The notes beneath the pieces are model-generated. The model was not told where the DNA came from. It made no database searches and was given only the letters and a program-made list of their open reading frames with translations. 64,000 nt of DNA from Ornithinibacter aureus (lineage in GTDB: Bacteria > Actinomycetota > Actinomycetes > Actinomycetales > Dermatophilaceae). Every line of letters begins with the position of its first letter. Position 1 is the stretch's first letter. Shown here one piece after another: positions 36,842-45,627 of the stretch. The stretch is taken from NCBI RefSeq assembly GCF_009858245.1, contig NZ_VMSB01000001.1, positions 3,477,623-3,541,622 on the forward strand, in the 5' to 3' direction. The translations under genes and the position numbers were made by a program.

Positions 36842-38470
36842 ATGGATGCCGTGACCCACGTCCCTGCCCCGATCAACGAGACCGTCCTCGACTACGCACC
36901 GGGCAGTCCCGAGCGGGCGGCCCTCGAGGTGGCGCTGGTCGAGCTGGCCGGAACGAAGCACGACCTGCCCCACACCATCGGCGGGGTGCGGGTCGAGGGC
37001 AAGGGTCCACGCATCGAGGTGCGCCAGCCGCACGCCCACGCGAAGGTGCTCGGCGTGACCCGCGGGGCCACGAAGACCGAGGCTGCCGCGGCCGTGGATG
37101 CGGCGATGGCTGCGGCGCCAGCCTGGCGGGACATGGCCTTCGACGACCGCGCGGCGATCCTGCTCAAGGCTGCTGACCTGCTGGCCGGCCCGTGGCGCGC
37201 GAAGATCAACGCCGCGACGATGCTGGGGCAGAGCAAGACGGCATACCAGGCCGAGATCGACGCGGCGTGCGAGCTGATCGACTTCTGGCGCTTCAACGTC
37301 CACTTCGCGCGGCAGATCATCCAGGAGCAGCCGCCCGCCAACTCGCGCGGCCTGTGGAACCGCAGCGACTACCGCTCGCTTGAGGGCTTCGTCTACGCGG
37401 TGACCCCGTTCAACTTCACCGCGATCGCCGGCAACCTGCCGACGGCCCCGGCCCTGATGGGCAACACCGTCGTGTGGAAGCCCTCGCACTCGCAGCAGCT
37501 CGCCGCCCAGCTGACGATGGAGCTGCTCGAAGAGGCCGGGATGCCGCCCGGCGTCATCAACATGGTCAACGGGCACGGGCGCGAGGTCTCCGAGGTCGCC
37601 CTCGCGCACCCCGAGTTCGCGGGTCTGCACTTCACCGGGTCGACTGCGGTGTTCCAGGGGTTGTGGCAGCAGATCGGCGCGAACCTCACCGGGTACCGGC
37701 ACTACCCGCGCATCGTCGGCGAGACCGGTGGCAAGGACTTCGTGCTGGCCCACCCGAGCGCCGACCCCGACGTGCTGCGCACCGCGCTGATCCGTGGGGC
37801 CTTCGAGTTCCAGGGCCAGAAGTGCTCGGCCGCCTCACGCGCGTACGTGCCGCGCTCGGTGTGGAAGGTCATCAAGAAGGACCTCGTCGAGCTCACCAAC
37901 GGCCTGTCGGTCGGCGACGTCACCGACCTGTCGAACTTCATGGGCGCCGTCATCGACGACCGGGCCTTCGCCAAGCACAAGGCGGCCATCGACCGGGCCC
38001 ACGCGACGAGCCACCTCGACGTCGTCGCCGGCGGCACCTACGACGACTCCGTCGGGTACTTCGTGCGGCCGACGATCGTCGAGAGCACCGACCCCAGCGA
38101 CGAGATGTTCACCACCGAGTACTTCGGGCCGATCCTCGCAGTGCACGTCTACCCCGACCGGCAGTACTCCAAGGTCCTCGAGCAGATGGAGTCGGTCGCG
38201 CCCTACGCCCTCACCGGCGCGATCATCGCCCAGGACCGTGTCGTCGTCGCCGACGCCCTGCACCGGCTGCGCTTCGCCGCGGGCAACTTCTACATCAACG
38301 ACAAGCCGACGGGCGCGGTCGTCGGGCAGCAGCCGTTCGGTGGAGGCCGCGCCTCGGGGACCAACGACAAGGCCGGCTCGGCGGCGAACCTCCTGCGCTG
38401 GACCTCGGTGCGCTCGATCAAGGAGAACTTCGTGCCGCCGACCCAGCACGCCTACCCCCACATGGGCTGA
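36842..38470 (+). CDS. pruA: L-glutamate gamma-semialdehyde (1-pyrroline-5-carboxylate) dehydrogenase
   Basis: This 542-residue NAD-dependent aldehyde dehydrogenase oxidises pyrroline-5-carboxylate to glutamate in proline breakdown. The catalytic Cys is in FEFQGQKCSAASR near residue 328, and the general-base Glu is in VGETGGKDF near 294. The Rossmann segment VWKPSHSQQ and late YFGPILAVHVYPD are typical of the eukaryote/actinobacterial PruA subgroup. The ATG has AAGGAG upstream. The start region resembles that of the glutamate dehydrogenase gene at 46079, whose product continues the pathway to 2-oxoglutarate. Proline dehydrogenase is not in the window. Confidence 0.95.
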   Translation: MDAVTHVPAPINETVLDYAPGSPERAALEVALVELAGTKHDLPHTIGGVRVEGKGPRIEVRQPHAHAKVLGVTRGATKTEAAAAVDAAMAAAPAWRDMAFDDRAAILLKAADLLAGPWRAKINAATMLGQSKTAYQAEIDAACELIDFWRFNVHFARQIIQEQPPANSRGLWNRSDYRSLEGFVYAVTPFNFTAIAGNLPTAPALMGNTVVWKPSHSQQLAAQLTMELLEEAGMPPGVINMVNGHGREVSEVALAHPEFAGLHFTGSTAVFQGLWQQIGANLTGYRHYPRIVGETGGKDFVLAHPSADPDVLRTALIRGAFEFQGQKCSAASRAYVPRSVWKVIKKDLVELTNGLSVGDVTDLSNFMGAVIDDRAFAKHKAAIDRAHATSHLDVVAGGTYDDSVGYFVRPTIVESTDPSDEMFTTEYFGPILAVHVYPDRQYSKVLEQMESVAPYALTGAIIAQDRVVVADALHRLRFAAGNFYINDKPTGAVVGQQPFGGGRASGTNDKAGSAANLLRWTSVRSIKENFVPPTQHAYPHMG

Positions 38471-38484
38471 TCACCCCTCCTCAC

Positions 38485-38541
38485 CGCGACTTGTTGCCCT
38501 GCAGCCACCGTGACACGGTGGCTGCAGTGCAACACGTCGCG
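38485..38541. terminator. 28-bp near-perfect inverted repeat after pruA
   Basis: Arms 38485-38512 and 38514-38541 match at 26 of 28 positions around a single-base gap. It lies between pruA and the convergent DUF2505 gene. The arm shares TTGC-CT-CAGCCAC with hairpins at 25632 and the repeat at 5331. Confidence 0.8.
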
Positions 38542-38544
38542 GGG

Positions 38545-39048
38545 TCAGCGGGCGAGCCACTCCTTCAGCAGAGCCGTCTCGATCTCGATGGCGCCCTCGA
38601 TCGGCTCGGCGGCAGCCCGCTCGATCTTCCCCCCGATGAAGGGCACGTTGGCCTTGAGGTCGGCGTCGAGCACCTGACGGGTGCCGGAGCCGGAGGGCTC
38701 GAGGCGCAGGGTGCCCTTGAGGGTCAGCGGCGCACCCTTGACGTGCAGGTCGACCACCGACTCGCGGGAGCCGTCGGCTGCTGGCAGCGACCAGGTGTGC
38801 ACCTCGATGATCGTCAGGTTGTCGCCGACGAACGACCTGGCGACGTCGGGAAGGCCGTCCGAGGGCAGGTGCCGCTCGGTGCGAACCCGGTGGGCACCGG
38901 CGGCGTCGGCCACGTCGACGGTGAAGTTGTGCGCGTCGTCAGTTGTCGCCACGCACTTGGCGTCCTGGAAGCCCGGATCGGTCAGCAGCGCGTAGACCTC
39001 CTCGACGGTCCCGGCCAGTTCATCACGCGTCGTCAGGTGCACCCTCAT
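38545..39048 (-). CDS. DUF2505 family protein (START-like fold)
   Basis: This 167-residue protein matches the DUF2505 pattern of polyketide-cyclase/START-like lipid-binding folds. It has an N-terminal strand and helix (TVEEVYALLTDPGFQDAKC), a beta-sheet middle with HLPSDGLPDVARSFVGDNL, and a C-terminal helix EPIEGAIEIETALLKEWL. A hydrophobic ligand is likely but unknown. The ATG at 39048 follows a GGAAGGAC site; a longer reading upstream is unsupported. It is convergent with pruA, separated by a strong inverted repeat. Confidence 0.85.
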   Translation of the reverse strand: MRVHLTTRDELAGTVEEVYALLTDPGFQDAKCVATTDDAHNFTVDVADAAGAHRVRTERHLPSDGLPDVARSFVGDNLTIIEVHTWSLPAADGSRESVVDLHVKGAPLTLKGTLRLEPSGSGTRQVLDADLKANVPFIGGKIERAAAEPIEGAIEIETALLKEWLAR

Positions 39049-39086
39049 GTCCTTCCCTCGGCGTTGTCCGCAGTCGGGCGATCCTC

Positions 39087-39608
39087 TCATCCACGGCGCA
39101 GGTCGTGCGAGATCTCCGCCAGGCTCGCGCTCGAGGACCGCAACGCCGCAAGGACCCAGTCGCGGCGTCGCTGGTGCTGGGCGAGCACGAGGTCAAGGTC
39201 GCCCTGCAGGGTGGACTGCGCTCGGGCCCGATCGTGATCGGCCGCCGCGTCGGCCGTGCCGGTGACGCCCCACCCCCTCTCCACCCGACCGTCACGCACC
39301 TCCAGCCCGGCCTCGCGGGCCTGCTCCTCGATGCGCCGTCCCCGGGCCACGAGGTCGGCCAGGTCGCTCGCGTGGTCCTGGAGCACCCGCCCCATCCGGT
39401 CGAGTTCACTCGCCACCGCGTCGGTCGCGTCGGCGAGACCGCTGGCGCGCTGCCGCACACCGGCCGACGTCCGGCCGGTCCATCCCTGCGCGAGCTCGCG
39501 CGACGTGGCCCGCACCCGGCTCGCCTGCCCGGCCAGCCCCTGACCGACCGAGCGGGCCGTGGAGGCGCACGCTGACAGGGACGCCGGGTCGCCCGGCACC
39601 ACGCTCAT
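39087..39608 (-). CDS. WXG-like helical protein (possible type VII secretion client)
   Basis: This 173-residue helical protein has an ESX-like N-terminal half: two helices with a W-x-G turn (ELAQGWTGRTSAG near residue 45) between them. A long coiled-coil C-terminal half lies beyond that. There is no signal peptide or membrane segment. The ATG at 39608 overlaps the upstream gene's stop, so the two small proteins form a coupled pair, as WXG100 partners usually do. An EssC/EccC-like ATPase lies at 53474, making this a candidate substrate. Similarity to known ESX proteins is by pattern only. Confidence 0.6.
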   Translation of the reverse strand: MSVVPGDPASLSACASTARSVGQGLAGQASRVRATSRELAQGWTGRTSAGVRQRASGLADATDAVASELDRMGRVLQDHASDLADLVARGRRIEEQAREAGLEVRDGRVERGWGVTGTADAAADHDRARAQSTLQGDLDLVLAQHQRRRDWVLAALRSSSASLAEISHDLRRG

Positions 39609-39907
39609 GGTCGCCACCCGTCGACAGCAGCGGTCTGCGTCGTCCGAGCCGTGGGCGTGGTGTTCTCCGCCGTGGCGTCGGTGTGGGCTCTCAGCGTCGT
39701 GGCGAGGTCGGATGCCGTCTCGCCCACCGCTCGCAGGGTGTCGGCCACCTGGTCCAACCAGTCATCGAGCACCCGCTGAGGGCGCGGTTCCCCCGTGACG
39801 ACGAGTGAGGACAGCACGTCGTCCTCGGCGTCGGCGACGCGCTCGCGAAGGGCGAAGAGGGCATCGGCGGCCGCGCGGGCGAGAGCCGGGTCGGGACCAA
39901 GGGGCAC
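39605..39907 (-). CDS. Small helical protein, partner of the WXG-like protein
   Basis: This 100-residue, mostly helical protein (VPLGPDPALARAAADALFAL at the start, LRAVGETASDLATTLRAH later) has no recognised family. The GTG at 39907 lies 6 bases after a TACAGT box, which supports both the start and leaderless expression. A longer upstream reading would run into the divergent M20 gene and is rejected. Overlap of 4 bases with the WXG-like gene suggests a two-gene unit. Size, helical nature and pairing fit an ESX-type companion, but no W-x-G motif is present. Confidence 0.55.
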   Translation of the reverse strand: MPLGPDPALARAAADALFALRERVADAEDDVLSSLVVTGEPRPQRVLDDWLDQVADTLRAVGETASDLATTLRAHTDATAENTTPTARTTQTAAVDGWRP

Positions 39908-39913
39908 CCCTTC

Positions 39914-39919
39914 ACTGTA
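39914..39919 (-). promoter_or_regulatory. Leaderless -10 box for the small helical protein
   Basis: TACAGT on the minus strand ends 6 bases before the GTG at 39907. Together with the box at 39974 it forms a compact divergent promoter pair around a TTACCCACAGG word (39946-39956). Confidence 0.55.
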
Positions 39920-39973
39920 GGCCGCGCGGCGCCCACCCCTCGGAGTTACCCACAGGCCCCGCGGCGGGCGTCC

Positions 39974-39979
39974 TAGGCT
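39974..39979 (+). promoter_or_regulatory. Leaderless -10 box for the M20 peptidase gene
   Basis: TAGGCT ends 7 bases before the ATG at 39987, with no Shine-Dalgarno sequence. Confidence 0.5.
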
Positions 39980-39986
39980 CTGGCCC

Positions 39987-41243
39987 ATGGCCAGCGACGA
40001 CGCTCCGCGAGGGACCACGGCATCCGACGCCGCCCCGGACGCGGCACCCGTCACCCCGGACACGGCACCCGAGGCTGCCGCGCGACCTGATGCCGGCCTC
40101 GGGTCCGAGGCCGTCGGTCTGACGGCTGCCCTCGTGGCGATCGACTCGGTGAACCCGGGGCTCGTGCCGGGGGCTGCGGGGGAAGCAGCCATCGTCGAGC
40201 ACCTGCGACACCGGCTGTCACGCGGCGGCTTCGACACCCACGTGGCTCAGGCTCCCGGGCACGTGGGCCGACCGAGCCTCGTGGCGGTCAGCCCGGCCGG
40301 CGCACCCGGGCCCACCGTCGTCCTGACCGGCCACCTCGACACCGTCGGGGTCGAGGGCATGGACGATCCGTTCGGGGCGCGGGTCGACGGCGACCGTCTC
40401 GAGGGGCGGGGTGCCTGCGACATGAAGGGCGGGGTGGCCGCGATGGTCGTCGCCGCCGAGGAACTCGCCCGCCGCCGGCTGCCCGGTCGGGTCGTGCTCG
40501 CCCTGGTGGCCGACGAGGAGGACGCCAGCCTGGGCACCCTGGCCGTGCTCGATGCACTCCCTGGTCTCGGCATCGAGCCCGACGTCGCCGTCATCGGTGA
40601 GCCCACGTGGCTCGCGCTGGCGCAGTCCCTGCGGGGCTACGCCCTCGTCGAGGTGACTCTCGAGGGGCGCGCCGCGCACTCGTCGCAGCCCGAGCAGGGT
40701 GTCAACGCTGTCGCCCACCTCGGCCGCCTGCTCGCCGCCGTGGAGTCCCGCGGGAGCCTGGTCGCCGAACGCGGCGGCTCGCTCATGGTCACCGTGGCTT
40801 CCGGCGGGGAGTCGCCGTTCGTGCTGGCTCGACACGCCACGGCGATCGTGGAGCGGAGGACCGTGCCGGGCGAGCGCTCCGAGGCGGCCCTCGCCGAGGT
40901 CGAGCACCTGCTCGTGCACCTGCGCCTCCAGGACGACACCGTCAGCGCCCGCGCGCGGCTCGTCGTCGCGCGCGACCCGTGGCAGCTCGACGACTCCGGC
41001 CCGGCGGCCGCCCTCGCGGCCGACCTGAGCCGCGCGCTCGGTGACGACGCGGCATCCGAACCCTTCCACGCGCCCTACTGGATGGAGGCGCCGCTGTGGC
41101 AGGCCGCCGGCATCCCCACGGTGGTCTGCGGCCCGGCCGGTGGCGGGTTGCACGCCGCCGACGAGTGGGTGGACCTGCACCAGGTGCGCCGCTACACCCT
41201 CGCCCTCATCGAGGCGGTCACGACGTGGGGGTCATCGGCATGA
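39987..41243 (+). CDS. M20 family metallopeptidase (ArgE/DapE/ACY1-like)
   Basis: This is a 418-residue zinc hydrolase. After an Ala/Pro/Asp-rich N-terminal tail of about 40 residues, the M20 core has the zinc motifs GHLDTVGV near residue 114, ACDMKGGVAAMV near 145 and the acid pair in VADEEDAS near 172. The dimerisation domain contains VTLEGRAAHSSQP. Members deacylate or cleave small N-acyl amino acids or dipeptides. The end overlaps the aminotransferase start (ATGA), so its product may be passed to that enzyme. The exact substrate is not deducible. Confidence 0.88.
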   Translation: MASDDAPRGTTASDAAPDAAPVTPDTAPEAAARPDAGLGSEAVGLTAALVAIDSVNPGLVPGAAGEAAIVEHLRHRLSRGGFDTHVAQAPGHVGRPSLVAVSPAGAPGPTVVLTGHLDTVGVEGMDDPFGARVDGDRLEGRGACDMKGGVAAMVVAAEELARRRLPGRVVLALVADEEDASLGTLAVLDALPGLGIEPDVAVIGEPTWLALAQSLRGYALVEVTLEGRAAHSSQPEQGVNAVAHLGRLLAAVESRGSLVAERGGSLMVTVASGGESPFVLARHATAIVERRTVPGERSEAALAEVEHLLVHLRLQDDTVSARARLVVARDPWQLDDSGPAAALAADLSRALGDDAASEPFHAPYWMEAPLWQAAGIPTVVCGPAGGGLHAADEWVDLHQVRRYTLALIEAVTTWGSSA

Positions 41244-42427
41244 CGTCCTTCGCCCGCCGCGCCGAGCGCGTCCAGCCCTCGGCGATCCGCGAGTTCCTCG
41301 CCCTGGCCGGCCAACCGGGGATCACGTCCTTCGCCGGCGGCTACCCCGACCCGACGCTGTTCCCGATGCGTGAGCTCCACGGCATCTACGACGCCCTCCT
41401 CACCGACGGCAACGCGTCAGCCTTGCAGTACACGGCATCCGAAGGGTTGCCCGAGCTGCGCGCCCTCGTCGCCGCCCGCCTGAGTGCGGACGGGATGCCG
41501 TGCACGGCCGACGACGTCCTCATCACCCAGGGTGGGCAGCAGGGGCTGGACCTCACCGCCAAGCTCTTCGTGGATGCCGGCGACGTCATCGTCACCGAGC
41601 GGCCCACCTTCCTCGGCGCGCTCATCGCCTTCAATCCGTGTGAACCGGACTACCGGTCGGTGCCGATGGATGACGAGGGCATGGACACCGACGCCCTCGA
41701 ACAGGTGCTGCGCACCACCGATCGGGTCAAGCTCATCTACACCGTGCCCGACTACCAGAACCCGACGGGCCGCACGATGAGCCTCGCCCGGCGCCGTCGG
41801 CTCGTCGAGCTGGCGCAGGAGTTCGACGTCGTCGTCCTCGAGGACACCCCCTACCGCGAACTGCGGTACGAGGGGGAGCGGCTGCCGACGATCAAGAGCC
41901 TGGACACCACCGGCCGGGTCGTGCACCTCGGCAGCTTCTCGAAGATCCTCGCGCCCGGGCTGCGCCTCGGCTGGGCGCTCGCGACGCCGGAGATCCGCGA
42001 GAAGCTCGCGCTGCTCAAGCTCGCCGCGGACACCCAGAACGGCACCCTCAACATGCGGGCCGCGGCCGCCTACCTCGGTGGGTACGACATCGAGGGCCAC
42101 ATCGCGGGGATGCTGCCGACCTACCGGCACCAGCGCGACCTCATGCTCGCCTCCCTGCAAGAGCACTTCCCGCCCGGCATCACCTGGACCCGCGCCAACG
42201 GCGGGTTGTTCACCTGGGTGACCTTCCCTGCCGGGCTGGACATGGCCGCGTTCCAGCGCGACGTGCTGATCCCGCAGGCCGGCGTCATCGTCGTGCCCGG
42301 CACCCCGTTCTTCGCCGACCGGCCCGAGGCCAACCACGCGCGGATGAGCTTCTCGGGTGTTCCCGATGAGCGGCTTGTCGACGGGGTCCGGCGGATGGGT
42401 CGGTTGCTGAGCCAGGCGCTCACCTGA
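41240..42427 (+). CDS. PLP-dependent aminotransferase (fold type I, LysN/2-aminoadipate-like)
   Basis: This 395-residue enzyme has the MocR/LysN-type core. It has the substrate-loop ITSFAGGYPDPTLFP near residue 28, YTASEGLPELR, the cofactor-binding YTVPDYQNPTG, and the PLP-binding Lys in SFSKILAPGLRLGW near residue 236. There is no N-terminal helix-turn-helix, so it is the stand-alone aminotransferase rather than a regulator. Coupled translation with the M20 peptidase gene suggests a short catabolic path for an acylated or peptide-bound amino acid. Substrate (aromatic, aminoadipate or branched) is uncertain. Confidence 0.87.
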   Translation: MTSFARRAERVQPSAIREFLALAGQPGITSFAGGYPDPTLFPMRELHGIYDALLTDGNASALQYTASEGLPELRALVAARLSADGMPCTADDVLITQGGQQGLDLTAKLFVDAGDVIVTERPTFLGALIAFNPCEPDYRSVPMDDEGMDTDALEQVLRTTDRVKLIYTVPDYQNPTGRTMSLARRRRLVELAQEFDVVVLEDTPYRELRYEGERLPTIKSLDTTGRVVHLGSFSKILAPGLRLGWALATPEIREKLALLKLAADTQNGTLNMRAAAAYLGGYDIEGHIAGMLPTYRHQRDLMLASLQEHFPPGITWTRANGGLFTWVTFPAGLDMAAFQRDVLIPQAGVIVVPGTPFFADRPEANHARMSFSGVPDERLVDGVRRMGRLLSQALT

Positions 42428-42445
42428 CGCCAGGCCCGGCCCGAG

Positions 42446-42505
42446 TCGAGTGAGCGCAACACGCCGTGCAGCGCGTTTCGGACTCGGCGTGTTGCGCTCA
42501 CTCGA
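42446..42505. terminator. 21-bp perfect inverted repeat after the aminotransferase gene
   Basis: Arms 42446-42466 and 42485-42505 (core GAGTGAGCGCAACACG) pair without mismatch over an 18-base loop. It begins 18 bases after the aminotransferase stop. Confidence 0.8.
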
Positions 42506-42600
42506 TGAGCGGAGAGCAGTCAGGGCGCACCCCGACACTGCGAAAGACCGAGCCGTCACGCGGCAGCCCGGCAGGGCCGAGCGCGGGCAGACTGGGGCCC

Positions 42601-44022
42601 ATGCCCACCGACCCCCGAGGCCTGCGCGGCGACGCGCCCCTGCTCGACGCGTGGCTGCGTTTCCACGACGCTGCCCCGACACCCTTCACGATCCCCGGGC
42701 ACAAGCAGCGCCACGACCTCGTCGGTGACGTCGTCGCCGGTGACGTCCCCCTGTACGCCGGCCTCGACACGATGAAGCTCTCGCGCGGTGTCGTCGGGCA
42801 GGCCGAAGCCCAGGCCGCGCACCTGTGGGGGGCCGACCTCTGCCGCTTCTCCGTCGGCGGGTCGACCCACGGCAACCAGGCACTCGCGCTCGCGATCGGC
42901 CGCCCGGGGGACCGGGTCGTCGTCGCGCGCACCCTGCACCGCTCGATGCTGCTCGGGCTCGTGCTCGCGGGTCTGGAGCCGGTCTGGGTGCGCCCCGAGG
43001 TCGACCCGGCCCACGGACTGCCCCTCGGGGTGACGGCCGCCGCGCTCGAGGCAGCCCTCGCCTCAGCCCCGGACGCCAAGGGCGCCTTCATCGGCGAGCC
43101 GTCCTACGTGGGCACCGTCGGCGACGTCAGCGCGCTCGCCGCCGTCGCACACCGCCACGGCATCCCGCTCGTCATCGACGCCGCGTGGGGCGCCCACCTC
43201 GGCTTCCACCCGGGGCTGCCGCCGCACGCACTCCAGGCGGGGGCCGACGCGCTCGTGACCAGTGCCCACAAGGCCCTGCCTGCCTGGTCGCAGGGCGCCA
43301 TCGTGCTCGCCCGCACCACCCGCATCGGGCGGGCCCAGTTCGACGCCGCGGTCGAGGCCACGGCAACGACGAGCCCGTCGGGGGCGATCCTCGCGAGCAT
43401 CGATGCCGCACGGGCGCTGCTCCAGCGCGACGGTGAGGCCCTGCTCGGGCCGGTCATCGAGGCGGTCGCCACGGCGCGCACCCGGCTGTCGACCATCGCG
43501 GGCCTGATGGTCCTCGACGGCCCGACGGTGGACCCCACCCGGCTCGTGCTCGTGCTCCCCGGCACCGGCGCCGATGGCAACGAGGTCGAGCAGGACCTGC
43601 TGGCGCGGGGGATGCCGGTCGAGATGGCCGATCGCGACACGATCGTCGCCATGGTGACGATGGCCGACCGGCCCGAGGCCATCGACGAGCTCGCAGGCGC
43701 ACTGGCCGAGTCGATCCACACCCGGCGCTCCGTGGCGCGACCGGTCGTCGTGTCAGGGGTGTGGGCGGTGGACCCGGTGACGGTGATGAGCCCTCGCGAG
43801 GCGTTCTTCGCGGCCCGCGAGAGCGTCCCGGTGGAGCGGGCGGTCGGGCGGGTGAGCGCTGAGCTCATCGCGCCCTACCCGCCCGGCATCCCCGTGCTCG
43901 CACCCGGCGAGGAGGTCACCGACGCCGTCGTGGCAGCCCTGCGGGCGGCGCGAGCCGCGGGCAGCCGGATCGCCTACGCCGCTGACCCGACCGTCAACAC
44001 CCTCGACGTCGTCGCCGAGTAG
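42601..44022 (+). CDS. Orn/Lys/Arg decarboxylase family protein (short form)
   Basis: This 473-residue PLP enzyme has the fold-type-I decarboxylase blocks TPFTIPGHKQRHD near residue 20, STHGNQALALA near 97, and VIDAAWGAHLGFHP with the PLP-binding Lys in TSAHKALPAWSQGA near 224. A C-terminal domain follows. It is shorter than enterobacterial inducible forms and resembles Gram-positive versions that make polyamines. A CAGACT box ends 7 bases before the ATG, suggesting its own promoter. Substrate (lysine, ornithine or arginine) cannot be read reliably. Confidence 0.85.
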   Translation: MPTDPRGLRGDAPLLDAWLRFHDAAPTPFTIPGHKQRHDLVGDVVAGDVPLYAGLDTMKLSRGVVGQAEAQAAHLWGADLCRFSVGGSTHGNQALALAIGRPGDRVVVARTLHRSMLLGLVLAGLEPVWVRPEVDPAHGLPLGVTAAALEAALASAPDAKGAFIGEPSYVGTVGDVSALAAVAHRHGIPLVIDAAWGAHLGFHPGLPPHALQAGADALVTSAHKALPAWSQGAIVLARTTRIGRAQFDAAVEATATTSPSGAILASIDAARALLQRDGEALLGPVIEAVATARTRLSTIAGLMVLDGPTVDPTRLVLVLPGTGADGNEVEQDLLARGMPVEMADRDTIVAMVTMADRPEAIDELAGALAESIHTRRSVARPVVVSGVWAVDPVTVMSPREAFFAARESVPVERAVGRVSAELIAPYPPGIPVLAPGEEVTDAVVAALRAARAAGSRIAYAADPTVNTLDVVAE

Positions 44023-44030
44023 CCCAGCAG

Positions 44031-45551
44031 TCAGGCCTTCGGGGTGAAGTCCCTTGCAACCTCGGCGAGCAGGCGAGCCCCGTAGCCCGTCGCCCCCTTG
44101 GAGCGCCACGACTCGTCGGCGTCGACGTTCATCGTCCCGGCGATGTCGATGTGGGCCCAGGGCACCTCGCCGACGAACTCGGCGAGGAAGAGCGCCGCCG
44201 TCGTCGAGCCCGCGAACGGCCCGCCGAGGTTGGAGATGTCGGCGATCTCGGAGTCGAGCTGCTTGCGGTACTTCTTCTCCAGGGGCAGCTGCCAGACCGG
44301 CTCGTCCACCGCGGTGCCGGCTGCCTTGACCTGGTCGACGATGCCCTGATCGTTGCCGAACAACCCGGCCGTCGCAGGACCGAGGGCGACGAGGACGGCG
44401 CCGGTCAGCGTCGCGATGTCGACGACGGCATCCACCCCCTCCTCGACCGCGAGGGCGAGCGCATCCATCATGACCAGGCGCCCCTCGGCATCCGTGTTCT
44501 TGATCTCGACGGTGGTGCCGTTGCGTGCGGTGAGCACGTCACCGAGCTTGACGGCCGTGCCCGACGGCATGTTGTCGGTGCACATCAGCCACCCCGTGAC
44601 GGTGGACGGCACGCCGAGGTCGCGCAGCGCGGTGAAGGCGCCGAGCACCGCCGCGGCGCCGCCCATGTCCATCTTCATGAGCAGGTGCATCGGGTCCGAG
44701 GGCTTGATGCTGATGCCGCCCGAGTCGTACATGATGCCCTTGCCGACCAACCCCAGGTGGCCCGTCGGCTCACCCTCGGGGGTGTAGCGCAGCACGAGCA
44801 TGCGGGGCTCCTCGGTGCTGCCGGCATTGACGCCGAGCAACCCGCCGCAGCGCATCTCGATGAGCTGCTCGCGGTCGAAGGCCTCGACGGTGAAGCCGTG
44901 GGCGTCGCCGAGCTCTGCCGCGACATCGGCCAGGGCGACGGCCGTCAGGTGTGCGGGCGGGCTGTTCGCGAGGTCGCGGGCGACGGCGCTCGCGCGCGAC
45001 GTGACGACACCGGTGCGGATGCCGTCGGCGACCGCGCCGCCGTCGGCGCCGTCCACGCTGATCACCAAGGCCGACAGGGGCTTCTCCGGGTGCTCGGCCT
45101 TCAGTGCGGTGTAGCGGTAGCGCGCCAGCAGGGCACCCTCGGTGAGGACCTGGCCGGCCTGGGCCGCGTCGACACTGCTCGCGGGCACCCGGATGCCGAG
45201 GCGAGCGCCCAGCTTGGCGCTGGTGCGCGCGGCTGTTGCCGCGGCGTCGCGCAGGGCGTTGGCGTCGAGCTCACCGGCCGCGGGAGCACCGACGACGAGG
45301 AGGGCGGGGGCGCCTGCGCGAGGGAGGCAGAACGTCGCCCCGGGCTTGCCGTCGAATCCGGCAGCGGCCAACGCGTCGCGGTCGAGGTCGCCGAGCTCAC
45401 TCGGCAGCTCACCCTCGGCCGGCACGACCACGGCGAGGACGTCGACCGTCGAGGCGTCGATGGACTCGACCGCGCTGACGTGCGTGGTCGCACTCGTCGA
45501 CGGCACCGGGGTGAAGTCGTCGGGGACGGGCAGGTTCGGGTTCGGGCACAT
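44031..45551 (-). CDS. pepA: Leucyl aminopeptidase (M17 family)
   Basis: This 506-residue zinc/manganese aminopeptidase has the M17 signature NTDAEGRL near residue 362. The metal-binding blocks GLVGKGIMYDSGGISIKPS and MKMDMGGAAAV are also present, followed by WAHIDIAGT and GATGYGARLL at the end. All metal ligands appear intact. The N-terminal domain (about 170 residues) is normal length. The ATG at 45551 follows GAGGAG by 8 bases; the longer reading upstream is rejected. It is convergent with the decarboxylase gene, 8 bases apart. Role: intracellular peptide turnover. Confidence 0.95.
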   Translation of the reverse strand: MCPNPNLPVPDDFTPVPSTSATTHVSAVESIDASTVDVLAVVVPAEGELPSELGDLDRDALAAAGFDGKPGATFCLPRAGAPALLVVGAPAAGELDANALRDAAATAARTSAKLGARLGIRVPASSVDAAQAGQVLTEGALLARYRYTALKAEHPEKPLSALVISVDGADGGAVADGIRTGVVTSRASAVARDLANSPPAHLTAVALADVAAELGDAHGFTVEAFDREQLIEMRCGGLLGVNAGSTEEPRMLVLRYTPEGEPTGHLGLVGKGIMYDSGGISIKPSDPMHLLMKMDMGGAAAVLGAFTALRDLGVPSTVTGWLMCTDNMPSGTAVKLGDVLTARNGTTVEIKNTDAEGRLVMMDALALAVEEGVDAVVDIATLTGAVLVALGPATAGLFGNDQGIVDQVKAAGTAVDEPVWQLPLEKKYRKQLDSEIADISNLGGPFAGSTTAALFLAEFVGEVPWAHIDIAGTMNVDADESWRSKGATGYGARLLAEVARDFTPKA

Positions 45552-45627
45552 GCGCAGGGCTCCTCGAGGTCGACGTGTCTGGAACCTAGCGCGGTGACCT
45601 GACACGGCATCCAGCCGGTGTCATCGC

